Part shown: positions 28,501-38,950 of the stretch, in pieces
How the letters are laid out: every line of letters begins with the position of its first letter
How positions within the stretch are numbered: the stretch's first letter is position 1
Assembly: GCF_000712075.1 (NCBI RefSeq)
Contig: NZ_JONW01000006.1
Coordinates: 372,001 to 436,000 of the forward strand
Direction of reading: 5' to 3'
Origin: Caulobacter sp. UNC358MFTsu5.1
GTDB lineage: Bacteria; Pseudomonadota; Alphaproteobacteria; Caulobacterales; Caulobacteraceae
DNA: 64,000 bases
Notes under the pieces: model-generated
What the model was told of the DNA's origin: nothing
Database searches by the model: none
What the model saw: only the letters and a program-made list of their open reading frames with translations
Position numbers and translations under genes: made by a program

Positions 28501-28923
28501 CACCGCGCGGCGCTGTTCAATCCCAAGACGCCCGCCCTGGGCTTCGTGGCCCTGCCGCAGATCTGGCTGTTCCAGATCCTGCTGGCCGTGGCCGCGCCCC
28601 TGGTCGACCTGGCGGTGGTCTGGAGCCTGATCTCGGGTCTCTACGGCGCGATCGCCCACCCCGTGGAGTGGTCGCCCGACGACACGATTCGGGGGCTGCT
28701 CTACTGGGCGGTGTTCATCCTGGTCGACCTGTCGGCCGGCGCCCTGGGCATGGCCCTGGAGAAGCGCGCGCCCTGGGCCGACCTGCCGTACCTGCCCGTC
28801 CAGCGCTTCGGCTACCGCCAGCTGATGTACTACGTGGTGGTCAAGTCGGTGCTGACGGCGGCGCGCGGCGGGCGTGTGGGCTGGGGAAAACTCGAGCGTC
28901 GGGCGACCGCGACGGTCAAGTGA
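25555..28923 (+). CDS. GH18-like / polysaccharide deacetylase / GT2 fusion protein
   Basis: A 1122-residue multi-domain inner-membrane protein. TM1 is about residues 20-43. A GH18-like domain follows (about 95-420) with FDLENLS holding the D-x-E pair (Asp210, Glu212) and MAYDQHY. A NodB-type deacetylase (about 475-660) keeps TFDDGPD (Asp486, Asp487), SHTWTH (His537, His541), RPPFFG (Arg575) and LLHDAG. After a TM near 690-720 comes a processive GT2 domain (about 750-975): VSVLIPCFNEE, ALDADT (Asp840, Asp842), AEDQD (about 930-934) and QRFRW (968-972), then four or so TM helices. All catalytic motifs look intact. The set suggests synthesis, deacetylation and trimming of a beta-1,4/1,6 amino-sugar polymer in one chain. 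It stands alone and no exporter or c-di-GMP domain is seen. Confidence 0.9.
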   Translation: MGSDDRHIFHDPTGRRDRRMRLILGIVLSALAAIVAAFLATLAFAPRLPSVTLKDPHVLSSLHKESAHRLKPNLDWRKVPRPTATATQGGEGGSAQSRPISVGFYVSWDEDSRESLRRNIDKLDVVSPQWVALKGPGGDIAVDDDPQGVARIAAAPNHPAVLPLVHNSANAAFNGPLGDALLANPQARAKLIAGLADLAVRRGYGGYVFDLENLSPKGLANYPKLLDEARAVLKPQGREVWVTAPFDEQGWPLKALQDSSDTLVLMAYDQHYAGGDPGPNAGQDWYESELAKRFAKLDPGRTILALGAYGYDWTLKKDGTPASGAPATFHEAIRNAQDADATIDMDDDALNPTYTYTDDNGDGHVVWFLDAATLFNEVKVTDAWKPRGYGLWRMGMEDPGVWSVLGKPYGQASAQALTSIPAGQSVDFDGGGEVLRVTNLPTPGKRSLEFDPDTGLIADQTYDVLPSSYVIQRYGQKPGLVALTFDDGPDPRWTPKILDILKEKNAPATFFVIGENMQNRPDLVKREVAEGHDVGSHTWTHPNIGEIPVAQTDVELNATQRLFEVITGRSMRLFRPPFFGDAEPSTPHEVTPLLSAQTLGYLAVGLRIDTDDWQKPPPQTIIDRTLERLDHPGDRPGQVVLLHDAGGNRANTVKALPELIDQIRARGYRLVTVGELAGMTPEQAMPKSDRDPIALALDRLGFGLFRGLKVLLTTLFLTAIALGLARLVFLACLALVHRWTHESPENLDPATGPLVSVLIPCFNEEKVIAASVSRILESEWKNIEVLVLDDGSKDNTAEEVRRAHGDNPRVTLLSFENGGKARAVNRGLAVAKGDYVVALDADTLFPPKTIGRLVRWFQDPRIGAVAGNAIVGNRLNIVTRWQALEYVTAQNLERRALAALGAVTVVPGAVGAWRKSVLDDLGGYPADTLAEDQDLTIACQRAGWKVAFDPSAQAFTEAPDTVSGLLKQRFRWSFGTLQCVWKHRAALFNPKTPALGFVALPQIWLFQILLAVAAPLVDLAVVWSLISGLYGAIAHPVEWSPDDTIRGLLYWAVFILVDLSAGALGMALEKRAPWADLPYLPVQRFGYRQLMYYVVVKSVLTAARGGRVGWGKLERRATATVK

Positions 28924-29114
28924 CCGGCAACCCAGGGGGTATGACAAGGCTGTCATTCGCTCCTGCGAGTGGTAGCGGTACCTTTTTTGTGGACAGGATG
29001 AGGGCGGCTTGACCCTTGGGAAGCCGATGTTCGGTGAAAAAGTCCAAGCGGTTCCGGGCTTGCGCGACAGAACCCCACTTTTTCAGATAGGCTGATTAAT
29101 CGGTCCAAGCGCGG

Positions 29115-29143
29115 TTGCGCCTGCGAAATCACGCTCCTATAAC
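29115..29143 (+). promoter_or_regulatory. Candidate promoter of sucC
   Basis: TTGCGC (29115-29120) and TATAAC (29138-29143) are separated by 17 bp, 43 bp ahead of the sucC ATG. It also partly matches the Caulobacter housekeeping pattern TTGACGS-N10-14-GCTANAWC (TTGCGCC, 11 nt, GCTC). The rest of the 262-bp gap shows no other clear signal. Confidence 0.45.
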
Positions 29144-29185
29144 CCGGCCACAATTTTCAGAAGCCGTCGTCGAGACCGGTCCCTC

Positions 29186-30385
<1,200 letters not shown>

Positions 30386-30387
30386 TC

Positions 30388-31272
30388 ATGTCGATCCTCA
30401 TCGGTTCTGAAACCAAGGTCATCTGCCAGGGCATCACCGGCGCCCAGGGCACGTTCCACTCCGAACAGGCCATCGCCTACGGCACCAAGATGGTCGGCGG
30501 CGTCACCCCCGGCAAAGGCGGCCAGACGCACATCGGCCTGCCGGTGTTCGACACCGTCGGCGAAGCCAAGGAAGCCACCGGCGCCGACGCCTCGGTGATC
30601 TACGTCCCGCCGCCCTTCGCGGCCGACTCGATCCTGGAAGCCATCGACGCGGAAATCCCGCTGATCGTCTGCATCACCGAAGGCATCCCGGTGCTGGACA
30701 TGGTGCGCGTGAAGAAGGCCCTGCAAGGCAGCAAGTCGCGCCTGATCGGCCCGAACTGCCCCGGCGTCCTGACGCCCAAGCAGTGCAAGATCGGCATCAT
30801 GCCGGGCTCGATCTTCTCGGAAGGCTCGGTCGGCGTCGTGTCGCGTTCGGGCACCCTGACCTACGAAGCCGTGTTCCAGACCACCAATGCGGGCCTGGGC
30901 CAGACCACGGCCGTCGGCATCGGCGGCGACCCGGTCAAGGGCACCGAGTTCATCGACGTGCTGGAGCTGTTCCTGGCCGACGAAGCCACCAAGTCGATCG
31001 TCATGATCGGCGAGATCGGCGGCTCGGCCGAGGAAGAAGCGGCCCAGTTCCTGAAGGACGAAGCCAAGCGCGGCCGCAAGAAGCCCATGGTCGGCTTCAT
31101 CGCCGGCCGCACGGCTCCTCCCGGCCGTCACATGGGCCACGCCGGCGCGATCATCTCGGGCGGCAAGGGCGGCGCCGAGGACAAGATCGCGGCGATGGAA
31201 GAGGCGGGCATCCGCGTCTCGCCGTCGCCGGCCAAGCTGGGCGAGACCCTGCTCGAGGTGCTCAAGGGCTAA
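30388..31272 (+). CDS. sucD: Succinyl-CoA ligase (ADP-forming) alpha subunit
   Basis: A 294-residue CoA-binding subunit. Typical motifs: [19 protein letters not shown] at the N-terminus, [18 protein letters not shown], the nucleotide loop [11 protein letters not shown] (about residues 120-130), [10 protein letters not shown] and the phosphohistidine loop [17 protein letters not shown], in which the active-site histidine is about His250. Translation is tightly linked to sucC (2-bp gap). A structured 173-bp region separates it from sucA. Confidence 0.98.
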   Translation: MSILIGSETKVICQGITGAQGTFHSEQAIAYGTKMVGGVTPGKGGQTHIGLPVFDTVGEAKEATGADASVIYVPPPFAADSILEAIDAEIPLIVCITEGIPVLDMVRVKKALQGSKSRLIGPNCPGVLTPKQCKIGIMPGSIFSEGSVGVVSRSGTLTYEAVFQTTNAGLGQTTAVGIGGDPVKGTEFIDVLELFLADEATKSIVMIGEIGGSAEEEAAQFLKDEAKRGRKKPMVGFIAGRTAPPGRHMGHAGAIISGGKGGAEDKIAAMEEAGIRVSPSPAKLGETLLEVLKG

Positions 31273-31291
31273 CAGACGACACCGAAACCCC

Positions 31292-31357
31292 GCCCCGCGC
31301 GGGGCCCAGGTTTTTTGCGACCGCCAGTCGACGATCCGAAAAAATCACCTGGGCCCC
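31292..31357 (+). promoter_or_regulatory. Overlapping alternative hairpins between sucD and sucA
   Basis: A short perfect palindrome GCCCCGCGCGGGGC (31292-31305) is followed 5 nt later by TTTTTT (31311-31316). Overlapping it, GGGGCCCAGGT (31301-31311) pairs perfectly with ACCTGGGCCCC (31347-31357), with A/T-run pairing inside. The two folds share 31301-31305 and cannot form together. It may be a simple terminator plus a second stem, or a conditional attenuator upstream of sucA. Confidence 0.55.
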
Positions 31358-31395
31358 GTTCGTTATACGGGCGTCCGGTGATTGAGAGACTATAT

Positions 31396-31424
31396 TTACG
31401 CAACGGCACTAAGCAGTGGCGTAA
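31396..31424 (+). promoter_or_regulatory. Hairpin next to the sucA ribosome site
   Basis: TTACGC (31396-31401) pairs with GCGTAA (31419-31424), and CACT (31407-31410) pairs with AGTG (31415-31418), leaving a 5-nt bulge on the left. The AAAAGGAT immediately downstream and the following TAAGG are the only purine-rich ribosome-site candidates for the ATG at 31446, so the stem could tune initiation. Confidence 0.4.
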
Positions 31425-31445
31425 AAGGATCGTAAGGCAAAGACG

Positions 31446-34409
31446 ATGGCGGACGACGCAGGCATCATCAATCAGGTCTTGACCGAGACCTCGTTCCTCT
31501 ACGGAGCCAACGCGGCATTCGTGGAAGATCTCTACGCCCGGTGGGCGGAGAACCCCGGATCGGTCGAGCCCTCTTGGGCCGCCTTCTTCGCCACGCTCTC
31601 GGACCAGGCCGACCAGGTCAAGGCCGCCGCCAAGGATCCGGCCTGGACCCCGCGTCCGACCCCGGCCCTGCGTCCCGACTGGCTGTCGGCGATCGACGGC
31701 CAGTGGCCGACCGTCGCCCCGGCCGTCGAGGCCAAGGTCTCCAAGGCCATCGAGGCCAAGGCCCCCGGCTCGTCCGCCGAAGCCGTCCGCGCCGCCACGC
31801 TGGACAGCCTGCGCGCCATCATGATGATCCGGGCCTACCGGATGCGCGGCCACCTGGCCGCCAACCTCGACCCGCTGGGCCTGGAGCCCAAGCCCGCCGC
31901 CCCCGAGCTGGACCCGGCGACCTACGGCTTCGCCGAAGCCGACTACGACCGCCCGATCTTCCTGGACTTCGTGCTGGGTCTGGAGACCTCGTCGATCCGC
32001 GAGATCCTGACGATCCTGCGCCGCACCTACTGCGACGCCGTCGGCGTGCAGTACATGCACATCTCGGACCCGACCGAGAAGGCCTGGCTGCAGGAGCGCA
32101 TCGAGGGCCGCGACAAGGAGATCGTGTTCTCCAAGGAAGGCAAGGTCGCCATCCTGAAGAAGCTGATCGAGGCCGAGGGCTTCGAGCGCTTCCTGCACAA
32201 GCGTTTCCCCGGCACCAAGCGCTTCGGCCTGGACGGCGGCGAGGCCATGGTCCCGGCCATGGAGCAGATCATCAAGCGGGGCGGCGCGCTGGGCGTGAAG
32301 GACATCGTCCTGGGCATGCCGCACCGCGGCCGCCTGAACGTGCTGGCCGCCGTGATGGGCAAGCCCTACCACGTGATCTTCCACGAATTCCAAGGCGGTT
32401 CGTCGGTGCCCTCGGACATCGAGGGTTCGGGCGACGTGAAGTACCACATGGGCGCCTCGTCGGACCGTGAGTTCGACGACAACAAGGTCCACCTGTCGCT
32501 GACCGCCAACCCGTCGCACCTGGAGATCGTCAACCCGGTGGTGATCGGCAAGGCCCGCGCCAAGCAGGCCTTCACCCTGCGCGAGCAGCCAGACGCCGGC
32601 CGCGGCCACGTGCTGCCGCTGCTGCTGCACGGCGACGCGGCCTTCGCGGGCCAGGGCGTGGTGGCCGAGTGCTTCACCCTGTCGGGCCTGAAGGGCTACC
32701 GCACGGGCGGCACCATCCACTTCATCGTCAACAACCAGATCGGCTTCACCACCAGCCCGCGCTATTCGCGCTCGTCCCCGTATCCGTCGGACGTGGCCTT
32801 GATGGTCGAGGCCCCGATCTTCCACGTGAACGGCGACGATCCCGAAGCCGTCGTCTTCGCCGCCAAGGTCTCGACCGAGTACCGGCAGAAGTTCGGCAAG
32901 GACGTGGTCATCGACATGTTCTGCTACCGTCGCTTCGGCCACAACGAAGGCGACGACCCGACCATGACGTCGCCGATCATGTACGCCAAGATCAAGGGGC
33001 ACCCGCCGACCCGCGAGCTTTATGCCAACCGCCTGATCGGCGAGGGCGTGATCACCCAGGCCGAGTCCGACGCCTGGGTCAGCGAATTCGAGAGCTTCCT
33101 CGACACGGAATTCGAGGCCGGCAAGGGCTACAAGGCCAACAAGGCCGACTGGCTGGACGGCAAGTGGAAGGGCCTGGCCCTGCCGGGCGACGAAGACCGT
33201 CGCGGCAAGACCGCCTTCCCCAAGACCCGCCTGCTGGAGATCGGTCGCCAGATCACGACCGTCCCGGACCGCATCGACGCCCACAAGACCGTCAAGCGCG
33301 CCATCGAGAACCGCCGCGAGGCGATCGAGAAGGGCGAAGGCATCGATTGGGGCACCGCCGAGCACCTGGCCTTCGCCACCCTGCTGGACGAGGGCTTCCC
33401 GGTCCGCCTGTCGGGTCAGGACTCGGTCCGCGGCACCTTCACCCAGCGCCACTCCGACGTCATCGACCAGAAGACCGAAGAGCACTACACGCCGCTGAAC
33501 AACATCCGCGCCGGCCAGGCCCACTACGAGGTCATCGACTCGGCCCTGTCGGAAGAGGCGGTGCTGGGCTTCGAATACGGCTTCTCGCTGGCCGACCCGA
33601 ACACCCTGACCTTGTGGGAAGGCCAGTTCGGCGACTTCGTGAACGGCGCCCAGGTGGTGATCGACCAGTTCATCAGCTCGGGCGAGCGCAAGTGGCTGCG
33701 GATGAGCGGCCTGGTGATGCTGCTGCCGCACGGCTACGAAGGCCAGGGCCCCGAGCACAGCTCGGCGCGCCTCGAGCGCTTCCTGCAGTCGTGCGCGGAA
33801 GACAACATGCAGATCGTCAACTGCACGACGCCGGCCAACTACTTCCACGCCCTGCGTCGCCAGATGCACCGCGAGTTCCGCAAGCCGCTGGTCGTCATGA
33901 CGCCCAAGAGCCTGCTGCGCCACAAGCGCGCCGTCTCGAACCTGTCGGACTTCACCGAGGGTTCGGGCTTCCACCGCGTGATGGTGGACGGCGCCGAGGC
34001 CGGCTGCGACGTCGGCGGCGTCACCCTGAAGAGCGACGATCAGATCAAGCGCGTCATCGCCTGCTCGGGCAAGGTCTACTTCGACCTGATCGACCAGCGC
34101 GCCAAGCTGGGCCGCGACGACGTCTACATCGTGCGCCTGGAGCAGTTCTATCCGTGGCCGATGAAGTCGCTGATGCAGTTGCTGGGCCGCTTCAAGAACG
34201 CCGACCTGGTCTGGTGCCAGGAAGAACCCAAGAACATGGGCGGCTGGACCTTCGTGGATCCGTGGATCGAGCTGACGCTCGACAAGCTGAACGTGAAGGC
34301 CAAGCGCGCCCGCTACGTCGGCCGTCCGGCCTCGGCCTCCACGGCCGCGGGTCTGATGAGCCGCCACATGAAAGAGCTCGAGACCTTCCTGAACGAAGCG
34401 TTCGCCTGA
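31446..34409 (+). CDS. sucA: 2-oxoglutarate dehydrogenase E1 component
   Basis: A 987-residue thiamine-diphosphate enzyme that decarboxylates 2-oxoglutarate and passes the succinyl group to the E2 lipoyl arm. It begins with the short E2-binding peptide common to SucA ([19 protein letters not shown]). The catalytic region has [13 protein letters not shown] (about 288-300) and the ThDP/Mg motif from [12 protein letters not shown] (about 395) to NNQIGFTT (about 429-436). The C-terminal half has [23 protein letters not shown]. Length fits bacterial SucA (930-990). Lies between the leader structure and sucB. Confidence 0.98.
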   Translation: MADDAGIINQVLTETSFLYGANAAFVEDLYARWAENPGSVEPSWAAFFATLSDQADQVKAAAKDPAWTPRPTPALRPDWLSAIDGQWPTVAPAVEAKVSKAIEAKAPGSSAEAVRAATLDSLRAIMMIRAYRMRGHLAANLDPLGLEPKPAAPELDPATYGFAEADYDRPIFLDFVLGLETSSIREILTILRRTYCDAVGVQYMHISDPTEKAWLQERIEGRDKEIVFSKEGKVAILKKLIEAEGFERFLHKRFPGTKRFGLDGGEAMVPAMEQIIKRGGALGVKDIVLGMPHRGRLNVLAAVMGKPYHVIFHEFQGGSSVPSDIEGSGDVKYHMGASSDREFDDNKVHLSLTANPSHLEIVNPVVIGKARAKQAFTLREQPDAGRGHVLPLLLHGDAAFAGQGVVAECFTLSGLKGYRTGGTIHFIVNNQIGFTTSPRYSRSSPYPSDVALMVEAPIFHVNGDDPEAVVFAAKVSTEYRQKFGKDVVIDMFCYRRFGHNEGDDPTMTSPIMYAKIKGHPPTRELYANRLIGEGVITQAESDAWVSEFESFLDTEFEAGKGYKANKADWLDGKWKGLALPGDEDRRGKTAFPKTRLLEIGRQITTVPDRIDAHKTVKRAIENRREAIEKGEGIDWGTAEHLAFATLLDEGFPVRLSGQDSVRGTFTQRHSDVIDQKTEEHYTPLNNIRAGQAHYEVIDSALSEEAVLGFEYGFSLADPNTLTLWEGQFGDFVNGAQVVIDQFISSGERKWLRMSGLVMLLPHGYEGQGPEHSSARLERFLQSCAEDNMQIVNCTTPANYFHALRRQMHREFRKPLVVMTPKSLLRHKRAVSNLSDFTEGSGFHRVMVDGAEAGCDVGGVTLKSDDQIKRVIACSGKVYFDLIDQRAKLGRDDVYIVRLEQFYPWPMKSLMQLLGRFKNADLVWCQEEPKNMGGWTFVDPWIELTLDKLNVKAKRARYVGRPASASTAAGLMSRHMKELETFLNEAFA

Positions 34410-34470
34410 TCGCTTCGTCCTGCCTGATCTGAACCCGCCCGACCTGAACACGAGACAATCGGAACCCCAC

Positions 34471-35706
<1,236 letters not shown>

Positions 35707-35727
35707 TCGCTCTTCAGGAACGAACGG

Positions 35728-35757
35728 AAAGGGGTCGCGAAAGCGGCCCCTTTTTCG
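35728..35757 (+). terminator. Rho-independent terminator of sucB
   Basis: AAAGGGGTCGC (35728-35738) pairs with GCGGCCCCTTT (35743-35753), one T-G wobble, around a GAAA tetraloop, followed by TTTTTCG. Separates the TCA operon from vapBC. Confidence 0.93.
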
Positions 35758-35773
35758 TTGTCGCGGGCCAGCA

Positions 35774-35818
35774 TTGAGACGCGCGTGGATTTCATGTATC
35801 TATGACTTGTAGATACAT
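35774..35818 (+). promoter_or_regulatory. vapB promoter/operator palindrome
   Basis: ATGTATCTA (35794-35802) and TAGATACAT (35810-35818) form a perfect 9-bp inverted repeat with a 7-nt spacer. A possible -35 TTGAGA (35774-35779) is 17 bp from TATCTA (35797-35802) inside the left arm. The arrangement is what is known for VapBC autorepression, where the complex covers the promoter. It also shows that the ATG at 35803-35805 region is operator, not start, favouring the vapB ATG at 35829. Confidence 0.75.
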
Positions 35819-35828
35819 CGAGGTCGCG

Positions 35829-36098
35829 ATGACCAAGCTCGATATCCAGCCCCCCCGCGCCAAGCTCTTCACCCACGGCGGCAGCCAGGCCGTTCGCCTG
35901 CCCAAGGCCTTTCGGTTCGAAGGGACGGAGGTGACCGTCCGTCGCGAGGGCGACGCGGTGATCCTCGAACCGGTCGCCGCCAAGCCGCCTCGCACACAGG
36001 CCGATCTCGACGCGATGTGGGCCCGCATCGACGCGCGAGGCGGCGCCGACTTTCCGGACCGTGAACAGCCGCCCGAACAGGAACGGGAGTTCTGGTGA
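35829..36098 (+). CDS. vapB: VapB-type antitoxin (AbrB/SpoVT fold)
   Basis: An 89-residue antitoxin. The N-terminal swapped-hairpin DNA-binding part is read in [19 protein letters not shown] and the following [15 protein letters not shown] (about residues 10-48). The C-terminal tail, acidic and Trp/Phe-containing ([14 protein letters not shown]...REFW), would wrap the toxin. ATG at 35829 is used because the frame extension to 35802 starts within the operator palindrome. The gene overlaps vapC by four bases (GTGA). Confidence 0.88.
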   Translation: MTKLDIQPPRAKLFTHGGSQAVRLPKAFRFEGTEVTVRREGDAVILEPVAAKPPRTQADLDAMWARIDARGGADFPDREQPPEQEREFW

Positions 36099-36505
36099 GC
36101 CTGGCGTTGGACACCAACGTCTTCGTAGATCTCATTCGAGGACGGAAGGCGATCATCCGCCAGCGCCGGGACAGGGCGATCCTGGCGGGGGAAACCCTGC
36201 TGACCTCGCTGATCGTCTATCACGAACTACGGTTCGGCGTGGCGCTCAGCCGCGATCCGATCGGCGAGGCCTTGAACGTGGCCGAGGTCCTGGACGGTGT
36301 CGTCATCGAGCCGTTGAACGAAGACGATGTGACGGCCGCCGCCACCGTCAGGGCCAAGCTCAGACCGCATGGAAGTCCCGTCGGGCCCTATGACGTGCTG
36401 ATCGCCGGCCAGGCCCTGGCGCGCGGCTGGACGCTGGTCACCTCCAACGCCCGTGCGTTCTCCCGCGTCGAGGGCCTGGATATCCAGGACTGGAGCCAGC
36501 CATGA
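36095..36505 (+). CDS. vapC: VapC-type PIN-domain ribonuclease toxin
   Basis: A 136-residue PIN-domain RNase. The acidic Mg-binding residues are Asp6 ([12 protein letters not shown]), Glu44 (IVYHELRFG) and Asp100 ([11 protein letters not shown]), with the TSNARAF segment at 116-122 near the fourth position. Members cleave tRNA or rRNA; the target here is unknown. It begins with GTG overlapping the vapB stop, and its own stop overlaps the ATG of the next gene (ATGA), giving a three-gene translationally coupled operon. Confidence 0.9.
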   Translation: MSLALDTNVFVDLIRGRKAIIRQRRDRAILAGETLLTSLIVYHELRFGVALSRDPIGEALNVAEVLDGVVIEPLNEDDVTAAATVRAKLRPHGSPVGPYDVLIAGQALARGWTLVTSNARAFSRVEGLDIQDWSQP

Positions 36506-36858
36506 CCGCCGCCCGCGACCGCCTCTTCCTCCTGCGCCCCGACTGGATCGACCAGGATCGGCCCTGGTTCTGCATGGCCTGCGCGGCGGTCGAGGGCTTC
36601 CTCGGCTACTATCCGGCGGTGCGCGAGGCGCTGGACGTGGCCTACCTGCCGTATCCGCGGCCGCGCCGTCCGGTGGCCGACCTGCTGGGCGAGGCGAACC
36701 AGAACCTCCCGATGCTGATCCTGGCCGAGCCGTTCGCGCATCCGGACCTGCGCGAGGGCGACCTGAACGAGGCCGGCGGCCTGTGGTTCGCCACCAACGA
36801 GGGGCCCATCACCCGCGTCCTGGCGGCGCGATACCGCGTCTCGCCGCCGCATCCCTGA
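36502..36858 (+). CDS. DUF3088 domain protein coupled to vapC
   Basis: A 118-residue protein whose layout matches DUF3088: RDRLFLLRPDWIDQDRPWFCMACAAVEGFL near the start, with a C-x-x-C pair (FCMAC), then PVADLLGEANQNLPMLILAEP and GLWFATNEGPITRVLAARY. The LLRP..., C-x-x-C and later strand pattern suggest a thioredoxin-like or glutathione-transferase-like fold, but that is inference. It overlaps vapC by four bases, so the two must be translated together. No known toxin-antitoxin role for this family is recalled. Confidence 0.75.
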   Translation: MTAARDRLFLLRPDWIDQDRPWFCMACAAVEGFLGYYPAVREALDVAYLPYPRPRRPVADLLGEANQNLPMLILAEPFAHPDLREGDLNEAGGLWFATNEGPITRVLAARYRVSPPHP

Positions 36859-36919
36859 GGTCGAGGCGGCGCAAACGCACAAGACGCCGCTGACCGAGGC
36901 TTTTAACGCACCTGTTGGG

Positions 36920-36947
36920 TTGATCCTTAAGGCAGAGGCGCTAGGAG
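36920..36947 (+). promoter_or_regulatory. Candidate lpdA promoter
   Basis: TTGATCC (36920-36926), 13 nt, then GCTAGGA (36940-36946) agrees well with the published Caulobacter housekeeping consensus TTGACGS-N10-14-GCTANAWC. It is 89 bp ahead of the lpdA ATG and implies that lpdA is transcribed on its own rather than from vapBC. Confidence 0.5.
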
Positions 36948-37035
36948 TACCCCGCCCAGTCACCCTTGGGAAACCGGGGGACAGGCCCCATTTTCTGTCC
37001 GGCGCCGAACGCGGCGCGTCTCAAGGCGAAGATCC

Positions 37036-38436
37036 ATGGCTCAATACGACGTCGTCATCATCGGGGGCGGCCCCGGCGGCTACAACGCGGCGACCCGCGC
37101 CGGTCAGCTGGGTCTGAAGACCGCCATCGTCGAAGGACGCGGCAAGCTTGGCGGCACCTGCCTGAACGTCGGCTGCATGCCGTCCAAGGCCCTGCTGCAC
37201 GCCTCGGAGCTGTACGAAGCCGCCGTCGGCAGCGAGTTCGCCAAGCTGGGCATCGAGGTGAAGCCCAAGCTGAACCTGCCGCAGATGATGGCCCAGAAGG
37301 CCGAGAGCGTCGAAGCCCTGACCAAGGGCGTCGAGTTCATCATGAAGAAGAACAAGGTCGAGTACATCAAGGGCTGGGGCCGTATCGACGGGCCCGGCAA
37401 GGTGGTGGTGAAGGCCGAGGACGGTTCGGAAACCGTGCTCGAGACCAAGAACATCGTCATCGCCACGGGCTCGGAGCCCACCCCGCTGCCGGGCGTGACC
37501 ATCGACAACAAGCGCATCGTCGACTCGACCGGCGCCCTGTCGCTGCCGGAAGTCCCCAAGAGCCTGATCGTGATCGGCGCCGGCGTCATCGGCCTGGAGC
37601 TGGGCTCGGTCTGGAAGCGCCTGGGCGCCGAGGTGACCGTGGTCGAGTTCCTGGACCGCATCCTGCCGGGCACCGACACCGAAGTGGCCAACGCCTTCCA
37701 GAAGATCCTCACCAAGCAGGGCTTCAAGTTCAAGCTGGCCTCCAAGGTCACCGGCGCGGCCGCGACCGACAAGCAGGTCAAGCTGACCGTCGAGCCCGTG
37801 GCCGGCGGCGAGGCCGAGACCCTGCAGGCCGACTACGTGCTGGTGGCCATCGGCCGCCGTCCCTACACCCAGGGCCTGGGCCTGGAGACGGTCGGCATCG
37901 AGACCGACAAGCGCGGCATGATCGCCAACGACCACTACAAGACCACCGCCCCGGGCGTCTGGGTGATCGGCGACGTCACCTCGGGTCCGATGCTGGCCCA
38001 CAAGGCCGAGGACGAGGCCGTGGCCTGCATCGAGCTGATCGCGGGCAAGGCCGGCCACGTGAACTACGACATCATCCCGGGCGTCATCTACACCTCGCCG
38101 GAAGTCGCCACGGTCGGCAAGACCGAGGAGGACCTCAAGGCCGCGGGCGTCGCCTACAAGGTCGGCAAGTTCCCGTTCCTGGCCAACAGCCGCGCCAAGA
38201 TCAACCACGAGACCGACGGCTTCGTGAAGGTGCTGGCCGACGCCAAGACCGACCGCATCCTGGGCTGCCACGCCGTGGGTCCCAATGTCGGCGACATGAT
38301 CGCCGAGATCTGCGTGGCCATGGAGTTCGGCGGCTCGTCGGAAGACGTGGCCCGCACCTGCCACCCGCACCCCACCCGCGCCGAGGCTTTCCGCCAGGCG
38401 GCGATGGGCGTCGAAGGCTGGACGATGCAGGCCTAG
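37036..38436 (+). CDS. lpdA: Dihydrolipoyl dehydrogenase (E3)
   Basis: A 466-residue FAD disulfide oxidoreductase that reoxidises the lipoyl groups of 2-oxoacid dehydrogenase complexes. FAD site [21 protein letters not shown] at the N-terminus; redox cysteines Cys42 and Cys47 in [19 protein letters not shown] site [17 protein letters not shown] (about residues 177-193); second FAD motif [21 protein letters not shown]; and the active-site HPHPTRAE near the C-terminus. It belongs functionally with sucA and sucB upstream, the vapBC-DUF3088 operon lying between. Confidence 0.98.
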   Translation: MAQYDVVIIGGGPGGYNAATRAGQLGLKTAIVEGRGKLGGTCLNVGCMPSKALLHASELYEAAVGSEFAKLGIEVKPKLNLPQMMAQKAESVEALTKGVEFIMKKNKVEYIKGWGRIDGPGKVVVKAEDGSETVLETKNIVIATGSEPTPLPGVTIDNKRIVDSTGALSLPEVPKSLIVIGAGVIGLELGSVWKRLGAEVTVVEFLDRILPGTDTEVANAFQKILTKQGFKFKLASKVTGAAATDKQVKLTVEPVAGGEAETLQADYVLVAIGRRPYTQGLGLETVGIETDKRGMIANDHYKTTAPGVWVIGDVTSGPMLAHKAEDEAVACIELIAGKAGHVNYDIIPGVIYTSPEVATVGKTEEDLKAAGVAYKVGKFPFLANSRAKINHETDGFVKVLADAKTDRILGCHAVGPNVGDMIAEICVAMEFGGSSEDVARTCHPHPTRAEAFRQAAMGVEGWTMQA

Positions 38437-38511
38437 CGCCCTGTCGCAAACTTAACGAGCGTTCGCGCTCGACTGGACGTAGAGTGGCGGGGTTTCGAGA
38501 GGAGCCCCGCC

Positions 38512-38829
38512 ATGCTTTTGTCCGCCCTGCTGCTGGCTTCGGCCGTCCACGTCGCGCCGCCCGTGACGGGCGACAAGATCGTCTCCGACCTGCCGGCCAG
38601 CTATTACGCCTCGATGCAGGAGGCCCTCGACGCCGCCAAGGCGCGGGCGGCCTGCCGGAACAAGGGTCTCGAGTTCGCGGTCGACCCGGCGTCCCCGCCC
38701 CGGACCATGGTCCGGAAACTTGGCGACCTGCCGCCGGCCAATCACACCCTGACCGTCCTGCGCAGCGTCGATGGCTGCCCGGCGTCCTCGACCGTCCGCT
38801 TCAACGTGGACCTGCCGGCCGGGCGTTAG
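38512..38829 (+). CDS. Small exported hypothetical protein
   Basis: A 105-residue product with a short hydrophobic start (MLLSALLLASAVHVAPPVTG) that fits a signal peptide. The rest is soluble, with two cysteines (ARAACRNKG and VDGCPASS) that could form a disulfide in the periplasm. GAGAGGAG precedes the ATG. No family recognised. It is followed by a terminator read from the opposite strand. Confidence 0.6.
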   Translation: MLLSALLLASAVHVAPPVTGDKIVSDLPASYYASMQEALDAAKARAACRNKGLEFAVDPASPPRTMVRKLGDLPPANHTLTVLRSVDGCPASSTVRFNVDLPAGR

Positions 38830-38845
38830 ATCCGGCCCGATCGGC

Positions 38846-38882
38846 ACGAAAAAGCCCCGCCGGGGGCAAATCCGGCGGGGCT
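38846..38882 (-). terminator. Rho-independent terminator of the second chemoreceptor gene
   Basis: AGCCCCGCCGG (38853-38863) pairs perfectly with CCGGCGGGGCT (38872-38882) over an 8-nt loop. On the minus strand it is followed by TTTTTCG. It may also act on the small plus-strand gene. Confidence 0.88.
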
Positions 38883-38950
38883 GGTACGCTAAGCTACGAG
38901 GGGAGGAAAACGCCCTCCTACGCACGCGAGGGCGGTACGCTTACTGAACC

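Noticed and set aside
35802-35828. Upstream start for vapB
   Set aside because: It lies in the operator palindrome, and the extra nine residues do not fit the antitoxin family.
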